A stretch of 64,000 nt of DNA, from positions 34,150,757 through 34,214,756 of the forward strand of contig OY997649.1 of the NCBI GenBank assembly GCA_963921795.1, in the 5' to 3' direction. This document shows positions 25,801-38,200 of the stretch, one piece after another; position 1 is the first letter of the stretch; each line of letters begins with the position of its first letter. Source of the stretch: Nannobrachium achirus (Eukaryota; Chordata; Actinopteri; Myctophiformes; Myctophidae). Both the position numbers and the translations under genes were made by a program. The notes under the pieces were generated by a model. It worked only from the letters and a program-made list of their open reading frames with translations, was not told where the DNA came from and ran no database searches.

Positions 25801-28800
25801 TTTTCCAAAATCTTCCTGATCCATGTTGATGACATGAGTGTAGACATGCTGTGTAGTGATTTCCGTGATTTTAGGGCAAAATCTGTAGGAGCAGTGTCCA
25901 AAAATGTGTTTTTAAAAATCAGCCTGAAGGTGGCGCTATATGGGACAGATTCATGTTGATGGGATGAGTGTAGACATACTGTGTAGCGATTTGCGTGATT
26001 TTAGGGCAAAAACTGTAGGAGCAGTGTCCAAAAATGTGTTTTAAAAATCGGCCTGCAGGTGGCGCTAGAAGAGGGCCATGTGAGAAATGAGGGGTGGGGT
26101 CTCCGCGTTGCCTTGGCGGACGAATAGGTACCGGCCCCGGCTCTCCCGGACGCTCCTAGCCCGAGTTACGGCATTTTATGTGAGCTGCAGTGGAGGGTGT
26201 CCTCCACTGGGGGCGCCACCACTTTTGCATCCGTTCTGGAGCACCAGGAGTGGGTGGTCCCCAGGAATTCCCCGTGAGCAGCCCCGTTGGGGTGGTCATT
26301 TGGTCATTTTTGCACATGTGGTCATTTTTTACACCTGGGGGTCCCCCAGGGACCTGGGGGTCCCTGGAGCTCCGGGGGTCCTTGGAGGTTGTAGTTTGCC
26401 AGGTAACCCCAGGGCTCCACTGGCTGCGTCGCGTTGCTCTGCGTCTTGACGGCGTCATTGACGCAGACACGTTGCCGTCCGACTGGCTCCACTGAACGTG
26501 AATGTGTTGATATTTCAATCAGGATATTCGCATTATCAACTGTAGTAAAGTGCCGGAAAAAATAGCAGATATACAAGCTCACAACATGTCGAGTTCATGA
26601 ATCTGTCATCATGCTGTTGTGACTGTGTCTGAGCTTGTAGATTGGCTATTTTCGGTACACCAGTCCAGCGCAGCCACGATAATGTATAGCCTAAAATCAG
26701 ACTCAGTCACTCACTGCTGGCCTGTTTTTAGGAGGAAGAATTGAGTAAGTTGTTGCCTGTTGTGAACTTGTGATTAGCCTATATCAAGTGGGAAGACCAC
26801 TGTAATTACATAAAAAAATATGCGAGGAATTTTGGGACATCTAGTCACCCTTGTGAATGACGTGAATGGATATCCAACAGCAGAAAGGCACGTACGGTAT
26901 ATACATTTAATATGCAATGCAATTACATTTAATCATAATTTATACATGACTGGACGTTGTGGACGCCGTCAAAAAATTGAACCGGGGCAATTTTTGAGTT
27001 TGGACGCCGGCACCGGAGCGTCCGACGTTGACATTACCGTCGGCAGTGGAGCTCCCTTCATTGATTAAAACGGGAGCGTTCCCAACGTTGACGTTGACGC
27101 GACGCTCGACGCGCTCGGTGGAGCCGGGGGGTAAGGAGTGTGTGTGCAAAATGTGGCATGGATGGGGGCAACGGTTGTGGAGATATGAGCAGGGCAAAAG
27201 TGTGACGTGTCACTGACGGAGGGACATTTTTTTACACCTGGGGGTCCCCCAGGGACCTGGGGGTCCCTGGAGCTCCGGGGGTCCTTGGAGGTTGTAGTTT
27301 GCCAGGTAAGGAGTGTGTGTGCAAAATATGGCATGGATGGGGGCAACGGTTGTGGAGATATGAGCAGGGCAAAAGTGTGACGTGTGACGTGTCACTGACG
27401 GAGGGACATTTTTTTACACCTGGGGGTCCCCCAGGGACCTGGGGGTCCCTGGAGCTCCGGGGGTCCTTGGAGGTTGTAGTTTGCCAGGTAAGGAGTGTGT
27501 GTGCAAAATGTGGCATGGATGGGGGCAACGGTTGTGGAGATATGAGCAGGGCAAAAGTGTGACGTGTGACGTGTCACTGACGGAGGGACATTTTTTTACA
27601 CCTGGGGGTCCCCCAGGGACCTGGGGGTCCCTGGAGCTCCGGGGGTCCTTGGAGGTTGTAGTTTGGCAGGTAAGGAGTATGTGTGCAAAATTTGGCATGG
27701 ATGGGGGCAACGGTTGTGGAGATATGAGCAGGGCAAAAGTGTGACTGACTCACAGACAGACACGGTGGAGGTTTTGGTAGTAAATGCGACCTACGGTCGC
27801 AATTAGATAAACAAAAATCTATATTATGCTTAAGCAATGAAACATTTCAATTACTCAAGCAAGCATAATATAATGTATTTGTTTTATTGCGACCGTCAGG
27901 TCGCAGTTACTATCACCAGTAAGACTCCCTAATCGGGAGATAAGCGACCGTAGGTCACTTATCTCCACAAATAGAGCAAAAATTTGTTTTTCCAAAATCT
28001 TCCTGAGCATGTTGATGACATGAGTGTAGACATACTGTGTAGTGATTTTCGTGATTTTAGGGCAAAATCTGAATCGGCCTCATGGTGGCGCTAGAGGGCC
28101 ATGTGAGAAATGAGGGGTGGGGTCTCCGCGCCGCCAAGGCGGACGAATAGGTACCGGCCCCGGCTCTCCCGGTCGCTCCTAGCCCGAGTTACGGCATTTT
28201 ATGTGAGCTGCAGTGGCAGGGGGTCCTCCACTGGGGGCGCCACCACTTTTGCATCCGTTCTGGAGCACCAGGAGTGGGTGGTCCCCGGGAATGCCCCGTG
28301 AGCAGCCCCGTTGGGGTGGTCATTTGGTAATTTTTGCACATGTGCTCATTTTTTACACTTGGGGGTCCCCGAGGGAGCTGGGGGTCCCTGGAGCTCCGGG
28401 GGTCCTTGGAGGTTGTAGTTTGGCAGGTAAGGAGTGTGTGTGCAAAATCTGGCATGGATCGGGGCAACGGTTGCGGAGATATGAGCAGGGCAAAAGTGTG
28501 ACGTGTGACGTGTGTGACGGACGGACGGACGGACGGACAGACGGACACCTCGAGCAGCTTTCTGTAGTAAGTGCGACCTACGGTCGCAAAAACCTCCACA
28601 AACTGTGAGTCCGTCCGTCAGTCAGTCCGTCCGTCCGTCCGTCAGTCTGTCTGTCACACGTCACACTTTTGCCCTGCTCATATCTCCGCAACCGTTGCCC
28701 CGATCCATGCCAGATTTTGCACACACACTCCTTGCCTGCCAAACTACACCGACTCCTGGTGCTCCAGAACGGATGCAAAGTGGTGGCGCCCCCAGTGGAG

Positions 28801-31800
28801 GACCCCCTGCCACTGCAGCGCACATAAAATGCCGTAACTCGGGCTAGGAGCGACCGGGAGAGCCGGGGCCGGTACCTATTTGTCCGCCTCGGCGGTGCGG
28901 AGACCCCACCCCTCATTTCTCACATGGCCCTCTTCTAGCGCCACCATGTGGCGGATTCTTGCTAAACACATTTTTGGACACTGCTCCTACAATTTTTGCC
29001 CTAAAATCACTCAAATCGGTACACAGTATGTCTACACTCATGTCATCAACATGGATCTGTCCCATATAGCGCCACCTTCAGGCCGATTTTTTATTTTTGG
29101 ACACTGCTCCTACAATTTTTGCCCTAAAATCACGCAAATCGGTACACAGTATGTCTACACTCATGTCATCAACATGGATCTGTCCCATATAGCGCCACCT
29201 TCAGGCCGATTTTTTCAAACACATTTTTGGACACTGCTCCTACAGATTTTGCCCTAAAATCACACAAATCGGTACACACTATGTCTACACTCAGCGCCAC
29301 CATCAGGCCGATTTTTTTCAACCACATTTTTGGACACTGCTCCTACACATTTTGCCCTAAAATCACGCTGCGACCTGACGGTCGCTTATCTCCCGATTAG
29401 GGAGTCTTACTGGTATTATGGAGAAAAAAAAAAGATTGTTTTCTAGATGATTCAATGGGGGGATTGGAGAGAATTTGATGATGGCTTAATAAAACCTCTT
29501 GGGACAACAAAAATGTCTCTAGGAAAAACCCTGAGTAGCATATTGGCACAACATACACTTCAAGGGACAAGAGACACAAAAATGTACACACGCACTTAAC
29601 ATGTCACAACTACTCAAACCACACAGTCCAATCACTAAGCAATCAACCAGTCCCTCCCCCATCACTACTCCATGCAGCCATGTCTGCACTGGTTTACATT
29701 GGTCATTCAATTGCCACAGGCAAGGTTCATTATGCTCACCGTGTAATTTGGGTTTCCTGCCTGCACCTTCAGCTCAGCCAACACCCAGATGCCATTGGAG
29801 AGCTTCATTGACTGGTACAGCATGTCCTGGCCGTCCACTGTACGTTTGGCGATAGTGAAGATGTTGCTGCCCTGCAGTTTGTTAGAGGCGGCATCTACGA
29901 GAAGGAGTGTTTAGAAACAATACCACTGTATCAGGGCTGTTAGAAGTGCACAGTTTTCCTGTCCATCTCCTTCTCACCCCCCAGAGAGGGGAAAAAAAGC
30001 TATTACTGTCCACTTTTCTCAGAATAAATATTATCATTCTTCAAGACACACACTGTCTGACTCGCTGACTTCTGTCATGGTCTGTGGCTCTGTGATGAAA
30101 CTGACATTGCCAAGGCTGTAGCTTGCCAGGTTGCTGTTCATAAATCATTCATTACATTCAGTGGTGGTGGTCACTTCATCCAGGCTGCCAGCATAGCAAA
30201 GCTATAGGCTCTAATTTGAAATCAACTACCCATCCTAAGCCTTTGTGTCACTACTGTGACAGAATGGGCTTCTAAATCCCTCTCTCTTGTGTTCGCTTGG
30301 AGGAATCAGATCTCTATTAAGCCATTATTAGTAATTCACCCCCAGTAATAGGTGGCACTCAGGCTTGTGTAAAACCAAATTATCACAGGTAAACACAGGT
30401 ATGGTAGACGACGAAGAGTTCTCATCAAATGCAAATTGTTTCATCAGTAAGGGTCAGAGCCTCTGTCAGATAGCCATCTATACAGTATATATAGGGCTGT
30501 CACGATATGACATTTTACATGACGATTAATTGTCACTCAAATAATTGGCGATTAACGATTTAATTGTGTTTTTGTCGTTGATAATTACATTTCTGTTTGG
30601 CTTTTAGGCTTTGAAGTTGTACATGGTAGATATGACACATAACCTAAATATACAAAGAAATTACTGACATATTTGACAACTTACTACTTAAAAAATAACT
30701 TTGATAGTGGAAATAGCCGATCTACAAGCTCACAACGTTGTGAGCTTGTAGATCTGCTATTTCCACTATTTCTGACATTTTTCAACATTCACGATTATGA
30801 CGTTTATGACAAAATAATTGTGATAATGTCAAATAATCACGATTAGACGATTATGTAATAATTGTGACAGCCCTAACTCCTGCACATTCCATATTTTCTG
30901 CATCCTCACCAGAGTTCAGATGACAGTCTTTGATGTGGAACTGGGACTCGTTATCATTAGGAATGTCTTTCCATGTGGCCAGGAACACCTGCCTCTCTGT
31001 GGAAGGGGAGGGACGGACAAAAAAGGTTGTTAGATGGATCAGAAAAATAGCACAAGTAAGATTATATGAGGTAGGGGGAACGGTTGTGTGTGAAGTAGAA
31101 GTAAATCTGGTGCTGAACGTTAGGCTTCCTTGCCACGGTTTTGGCACCGGGAGCATTAGTTTGCAGCCTCTGGCAGCCGTCCTGCTGCTGGCCACATCTG
31201 GAGAATCCATGGGGGGGATATCCACAGACATTTCCCCCAGATTGCATCAAACAGACCGAGGAAACTAGGGGTGGGCGATATGGTGATAAATATCGTTGAG
31301 ACGAGACAATGTCTCCATGATATATACGCCTTTTCAGATACAGTATATCGTATATATCGTGATACAATGGAGGAGCCATGTAAAAAATCCTGTTGAATTG
31401 TTAATAGAGATTCCCTGCAGAATTAATTAAAACCTGCATTTTGGTCTAAATGGTCCGTTACTCCTTTTTATTTGTAGTTTTTGTTACCTTGTAGGTGGTT
31501 GTACTGTTAAGTAACTTGGGAAAATAACCATAAATAAACCAACATTAAAAAATAATCGTGATAAGATAGTGTATCGTGATACAGCTTGGAAAATATTGTT
31601 ATATTTTTCCATATCGCCACCTCTAGAGGAAACCAAACAACAAGGGCACTGCCTTCTGAGCCGAGAGCAAGTGCGTGGTGATGACACGCAGGTGATCACT
31701 CAGAGCTGCAGACACCATAACGTCTGCATCGCACGCACGTGCTATCATAATAAAGTGCACAGGTGGAGGGCAACTCAATAGACTGACGTAAGTGTTGTGT

Positions 31801-34800
31801 GCTGACATCACAGGTTGTGACGCTTTTGAATGGAGAGAGAGAAAGAGAGGGTGGGGGTAAAGTACTCACCCATCTTCCCATCTTCCACAAACAACATGCT
31901 GATGGGGTACTGGGAGCTGAAGTAGAATACGTCAATGTTGTTCTTAACAGCCACCTGTGAGAGGGATACAGCAAAGTAAGAGAATAGAAAAGGAGATTAT
32001 GGAGATATGAGTAGTTCCCTCTCAAGTGCTCTGAAAACGATGGGTAATGCTGGTGTTATGCTCTGAAAACGATGGGTAGTGCTGGTGTTATGCTCTGAAA
32101 ACGATGGGTAGTGCTGGTGTTATGCTCTGAAAACGATGGGTAGTGCTGGTGTTGTGCTCTGAAAACGATGGGTAGTGCTGGTGTTGTGCTCTGAAAACGA
32201 TGGGTAGTGCTGGTGGAGTTTACCCTCCTGTGGTAATGAAATTCACACACCATTGCATCTCTGCATCATTCTTTAGCAGTCAGTCTCTATCCATACCTCT
32301 CAAGTCTGCATTGTATCTCTGCATGCGTATATCTGTCACTCTGTTCTATACCCATAGTCAAGTGTGAGGTTGTGGGGATCTGTCACTGAGGCCACCGTTG
32401 TTTTAAACTGTCACTCAACTCAACTGTGATGGCCCGTCCTCTTTTATGAATGGTTTCGGCATGAGTCAGTTGGTGTAGGAGGAGGTGTTGGTGAACACAG
32501 GCTGTGGCGGCTGCCGACAGTGACAGTGCTAGCGCGATTGTTTGTTTAGCATTAGCTCCCAGTAGTTATGTAAGGTTTCGATCGATACGGGCACGCACAG
32601 AGGAGAATTGCCTGCAAAACTCCAGAGATGTCTCCTTTTCCCCTCTTCACGATCGCCGGTTGGAAGAGGCTAACCGCTAACAGCGCTACCTTTACCGTGT
32701 GTGTGTGTGTGTGTGTCTGTGCGTGCTACAAGTGTGTTTCCCTGGAGCGGTGACACAGGTTAAAAGCACCGTCTACAGCTAAAGGGACAGGAGTCTGTGA
32801 GCAACTTAGACAGGTTGGTCAGAACCCACGAAGAGGAAGTAACCATGGAACTGAACTGAACTGAGCCTTATTTATTCCTCACCCCCTGAACTGTGAATAC
32901 AAACCCCTCAAAATTGAATTGTTGTGTGTGGTCTCATTTTTATTATTGTGCATGTGGTTCTCTTCTATATTTAAGGTTATGGTTTATGGTAAAACGTTTA
33001 TGGTATCAAAATGGGTTTACTTCCGAGTTTGAAAAAGGGTGCATACTTGTACTGTAGTCTGTATGTATGCACGCTTTGTGGCGCTTGTTTAACCTATTTT
33101 CATTATTGTCAGGCCACGCCTGACTGGTACCCCAACAATTACATTCCGAGGCCATTTAACAAAACGCTACAAGGTCAAGGCTCTCCGTTATTCGTATTTG
33201 TATATATGGGCTTATTTTACATAAGACAGCCCACCTCTAAAAATAGTGAGGCAATGAAATAGAAGAACAACCTTTATGGAAGCTCTGGGAGCAGTAACAA
33301 GCAGCAGGCCATTATGGACCAGGCTGCTCAACAGAGCAGCTTTGAGTGAAGGACAGTGAGTTCAGGCAGGGATGGCTCTTGAATAATTCATGGGGTCATG
33401 TCACATCTAAGTCGTGGATGGGGTGACAGGCTGCCTGAATTGTGGGAACTGGAAAAGGGGCTGAAGACTCTTTATTCTAACTTTCAGAACATGGGTGATT
33501 CGAGCTCTATGATAAAGGAGAGCAGAACTTGTTATAAGCTTCAGGGGTAAGGCCCAATATAGGGGTAAGGCCCATTCCTGCTTTGACAAACTGGATGTGA
33601 TCATGTTGGATAGCAAGGGCTAGCAAGGGTTGGCTCTTATCCCCTTTGGACCAAAGGAAATACTACCCTATGAATACTTCACCCATAAGAACTAAAGTGA
33701 GATGGATTTTTTGTTCTTTTCCTTTTTCTTTACGCCAGCTGTCACAACAACTATACAGAAGAAAGAGGCTCAACTATGACACAATGGAATAAGAGCAAAG
33801 ACAATGTGGGAACAGCACTTGACCTTTATGTCATTTTCATAATCATTGTGCTGCACCATTGGTGCATGTTAAGGTTACTTGCCAATTCTACCACATCAAT
33901 ATTTTGACTTGTCCTGCCTAGGGGGTATATGGACATATCAGTCAGATCGGCGGTGCAACGTAGATATGATGGCGGCCTAGCGGCCCAAACTCTAGATGCT
34001 ACAGTAGAACCAGTCAAAAGATGACGATACAAGATGGGTGGTGCCAAGCCTGCAGCTAAGGCAGCGCTACAGGGGCCAGCGGAACAAAGCACCAATGCGA
34101 TGCGTGTGACCACTAATGGTTTTCCCCACCTCTTATCTCCACTCTCCAGCTGCACAGGCCTCCTCGCCCAACCAGTCAACCCAGTCAACTGAATGGTCCT
34201 GATCAAAAAGGAGCCAATCACACATTCCAAAGGCTGTCCCTTCATTGCATTCTATCCTTTTTATTTGCAGGATTCAACAGCACAGCAGCAGAACTGCTTA
34301 GCAAGCATAGACGCACAATAAAGACAGACGCTCTACGCCGACGGCATTGCCCCAGACTCTGCTCATTACCCATCGCATAACAAAGACAAAACCTAATGTT
34401 CCATGAGACACAGCGAGCTTCCCAAATATGGTATTTGAGCAGCTACAAGCATTTTTTATTTTTGGCCTGTAACTTTGGGAATTCAACTTTAATTTGTGCC
34501 TGGTTGTGTCGTGTGTACGTGTAATGTTTTATTCATAGCAGAAAATCTATTTTCCAACATGCTCCTTTCAACCAGCTGGAAACTGTCAGAAGGGTGGTGA
34601 TATAGCAAACGTAAACAAGTTCCATGGCACTGAGGCACTCTAACCAATAATCTTCAAGATGATCTTGTTTGGGACCAAAACGTTGGACAGACAGACGGTC
34701 AGACAGATGGACAGACCAACCAGCATCGCCACACTTGAGCTCTGCGTTTAGCGGGCTAAAAATGATTTGGCATCTAAAGTGTACTGCTGTTCAAATATTC

Positions 34801-35277
34801 CAGTCTATTTTAACACATCAGTTGAGCTTGCATATTCACTGGGAAATAAAGCAAAAAAAAAAAAAAAGCGTGACACTGTAAGGAGGTTACCTGCAGATTA
34901 TTAAGGGGTTCCATCTTCATAACAGGCCCCACGGTGTTGAGGGGGAGAGAGACCTCAAGGGTTTGATTGGGGTTGAGGGGTGAGAGAACCTGGAGGGGAC
35001 CAGCTGGGGCCAAGCCAAAGCTACAGATGGAAAAAAGGGAGATATCATGCCAAGAATCTAAAAGATCTAACAACCGCACAATAATCACATTTTGAAACTC
35101 CATCTTGGTCTTCAAATGGCTCCTACTGTACCTGTTTCTGTTGAACTGAACGGCAAAGTCAGTCATGACGCTCATAGCCTTGTTAGTGAAGGTCATCTCC
35201 ATTTGAATGACCCCAGCGCGACGTGCAAAAGTACCAGAGATCTCTAGACCTTTGGCCTTCATGGCCGGCAGCCACAC
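22865..35277 (-). CDS. ap1b1: ap1b1 C-terminal appendage (ear) exons 17-22
   Basis: Exons 17-22 encode about residues 733-957, the bilobed ear that binds accessory proteins. Readable stretches: [19 protein letters not shown] (35132-35277), [17 protein letters not shown] (34891-35020), [14 protein letters not shown] (31870-31954), [19 protein letters not shown] (30910-30996), [19 protein letters not shown] (29740-29894) and [18 protein letters not shown], ending AVLKN-stop (22865-22939). The last coding exon is separated from the previous one by a 6.8-kb intron holding the inverted-repeat complex, which is why it is easily missed. The exon was chosen because its acceptor (ttcacag|GTG) is in phase with the donor TACACG|gtgagc at 29740 and the peptide is the conserved adaptin C-terminus. 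Confidence 0.95.
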
Positions 35278-38200
35278 CTGCACAATAATTTGTGTAATGA
35301 CGTGTTAGGCTTTGGCAGGTCTTTGCATCTGCAGACCTCTGTGTGTGCAATGGTTTTACATGGAGACTCACCGTTTTAGCAGGGACGTAGGCTCCCATTG
35401 GCATTCCAACGCCTCCTCCAAGGTCAAACAGGTCACCGAATCCCCCGGCAACTGGAGCGTTGAGAGAGGCTGGCATTACAGCTGGAGGTGCCCCAAACCC
35501 AGCCCCCAACTGTGGGACCATAGAGCAACTTTGTCACACTGCACAGTTTAAATGTGTAAACAAGCACTACAACTGCAAGATGAATGCCTGAAAATAAATA
35601 AACAGAAAAGAGATACTTACAGCAGGACTTCCTCCGATGTCACCACTAAGCTAAAGGGAAAAAAGAAAAGCAATTTAGGTTATTTATTACTGCAAGATAA
35701 AACAATATTTTGGGAAGTTTGGAGATTGATGGGAGGAAAGGATGGGTGTTTTCATGATTAATGCCAGCTACCAGGTGCAGACTGACGGGAGGGAAAGAAA
35801 TGGGTGTTTTAATGATTAATGACAGCTACCGGGTACAGACTCTGAAAGGATAACAGCTAGCGGAACTGATAGCCATACAGGTGTGTTACATTATAGTTTA
35901 TCTTCCATTTCATTTGATTTATTTTTCACTGTACTCTTCAAAGCTGCTTGTTCAATGTCAGAGATATCTCCTGAAATCCAGAAGGGTTTGTTCAAATGCT
36001 ACCCATCAAGAGCTAAGGGAATCACCACATGTGAGAAAAGCAATAGAAGTCTACAGCAGTGAGTTTATTACCAGAGAAAGAGATGGTAGAATATAGAACA
36101 GAAATAACTAATTACGGTAGTTTAGAATGGAAAAACTTGTAAAGATGGAAGCATCCATCGACAACAAAACAACGGGCACCTTTGTCTGCATATAATCAGG
36201 ACAATCTTGCCCATTATAGACCATAATATATATCATCACCTTATTGTGTCCTTTGGAGACAATTTTACCACTTCATGTTGTAAACAAAAACAATTCCCTA
36301 ATGTTCTTGATTGTAAATGGTAAAAGAAGTACTTTCATTTTGATTTGTAGATGATGACTTCCAATTCAGAGAGACCAGAGTCTTGCTTTGTTAGTCAGAA
36401 TTTACTGCACAGGGATTTCCAAAATGGTATCCCAGTGACACATGTGATAAAAGGTAAAGTATACAGTGAACTAATGTGCAAAAGCCCAATAACACTAAAT
36501 ACAAACAAAACTACATTATAAAAGCAAGTCTGGTGAACTACAACAGACAGGTTGACTGCTGGAAAGGATTACATTGCAACAGTACAGAGTGGGGCAAGGG
36601 GAAGGACTCCAGGACTACAGTTTGCCGCTGGCCTTTGCTGGTCTACCGTCCCCCTGAACCAACCTCAGTGGGGCTGTACTCTGGGGACGATGTGGGCTGA
36701 GGTGAGTTAGGAGTGTCCGTCCCCAGAGGACTGGGTGGCTGATGGAAAAGATGAAAAACACCAAGAGTCCAATGATAAGAAAATGAACAGGGACTCTGAT
36801 GTACAGGTGACATATCTGCGCAATAGATCAGGAGGATAAAGAGTGAAGAACGCCTAGGGATGCAACAGATATGTCCAAATGACTGACAGATGCATGAGAG
36901 AACGAGGGGACAGAGTTAATTGTAGAACAAGGATAGGAAAAATGATGAAAAAACAACACTAAGCTAGGGTAAGGGTCTATGCTCTGAGATGGCGTGACGT
37001 GACATGTAGTGTTAGTTCTCCCTCTGAGTAATTACCGCTTCAGTCTCGTCCCCCATCTGCAGGTGTAGCATTGAGCAAAGAGGAAAATACAACGTTGTCA
37101 AAAGAAACAAAAAGCAGGGGGCAAGACTGTAACCAACTTTCCTTGGCTTCATTGTTGCAGACCTCCAGCAATAACAGGCATAGACTATCTACAAATAATC
37201 CAACAACAAAAACTCATTGGTAATCCCGACACCAGATATTATGATGGGTCGAGGACATCCTGTTAGACCACAACATTCCCAGTGCAGGCATGGGGGCTGG
37301 TGACTGGCAGTGCAGAGTGTAACACTTACCAGACTGTCTAGCCCTCCTCCCAGAAGGTCCATGGACCCCAACTGCATGCCGGAGGCAGGAGGAGGCGGTC
37401 CAGTGGTGGAGGTGGCAGGAGGTGCCAAGTCCAGGTTGAGCAGGTCTCCCAAGAGGTCTCCCTGGGATGGGATGACAGCAGGAGGGGGCTCGGAGACACC
37501 AGCTGCAGAACCGGGGTCCGGGCTCTCTGCACTCTCCCCTCTAGAGGGCAGAGAAAGTAGGGGGGGGGATCATTTTCATTTCATTTTTGAATCACAATAA
37601 AATTCAAATGGAATTCCCAGTGGCATGCTTGATTGTGACTATTTCAAATCTACAGTCGACTCTACAGTCAACTTGATTTATTAGTCTGGTTGCCTTCAGA
37701 CTATAGTTCTTGTGCGACTTTATTTCCAGATAAACTTTATTTTTCTGCACTACTCCTCCTACAGTGTTGGTGGCACGCACTTGGCCCATATGTCAAACTG
37801 ACCGGCTTCATCGGGAGTCGCTTGCTTGCATTTTGCTAAGAGATAAGTTATTATTATAGTTTAATTTATATTACTTTATTCATGAATTAATTTGATCCAT
37901 TGACTTGAATGGGAAAATGCAAAAATTAAACTTTTCCCAAATATGGAGATGATTGACATCATAGATGTCTGATGTCATATGGGCATAAAAGGGACAAGGT
38001 CGGAATTCATTAGCAAGTGTGACTTGCATCACGGCAACCTCACTTGCAATTTCCCAGAATTGTATCTTTCTAGTCAGAATAATAGTAGTAGTTTATACAT
38101 TTATTCTGTTTGTTTATTTGACTTTGAGCCAACTCAACTGTCTCCAGAGAACTCCACAGACCTAAACAAATCTGTGAGCAATGTCAACAAGGGTCAGTGC

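Larger units (their letters stand above)
25728..29414. mobile_element. 3.7-kb inverted-repeat complex in ap1b1 intron 21
   Basis: Begins ACCAGTAAGACTCCCTAATC and ends with the reverse complement; the same terminus recurs inside at 27915, so a complete foldback unit (27915-29414) abuts a second left half. Both arms carry shared blocks in mirror order: GGGAGATAAGCGACC, GTAGGAGCAGTGTCCAAAAA repeats, GGTGGCGCTA blocks, a GC-rich block (GGTACCGGCCCCGGCTCTCC), and a block with ACACCTGGGGGTCCC. Palindromes of the type GCGACC-N(3)-GGTCGC recur at the joins. No transposase or other credible protein frame. Related termini occur at 4842 and 5939. Family not recognised. Confidence 0.6.
22940..29739. other. 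ap1b1 intron 21
   Basis: 6.8 kb. 22940-25290 is AT-rich with no recognised element; then the family B hAT element, the 3.7-kb inverted-repeat complex and 300 bp of plain sequence before exon 21. Confidence 0.65.

Noticed and set aside
26087-28916. Pro/Gly-rich open frames of 80-136 codons on both strands
   Set aside because: They arise from the GC-rich tandem and inverted repeats, repeat with the 182-bp unit, and resemble no protein family.
32027-32214. Regularly spaced 32-bp repeats resembling a CRISPR array
   Set aside because: The whole unit repeats without unique spacers, in a vertebrate intron: a minisatellite.
33826-34245. 139-codon minus-strand frame in ap1b1 intron 18
   Set aside because: No family resemblance, no splice support, composition like the surrounding intron.
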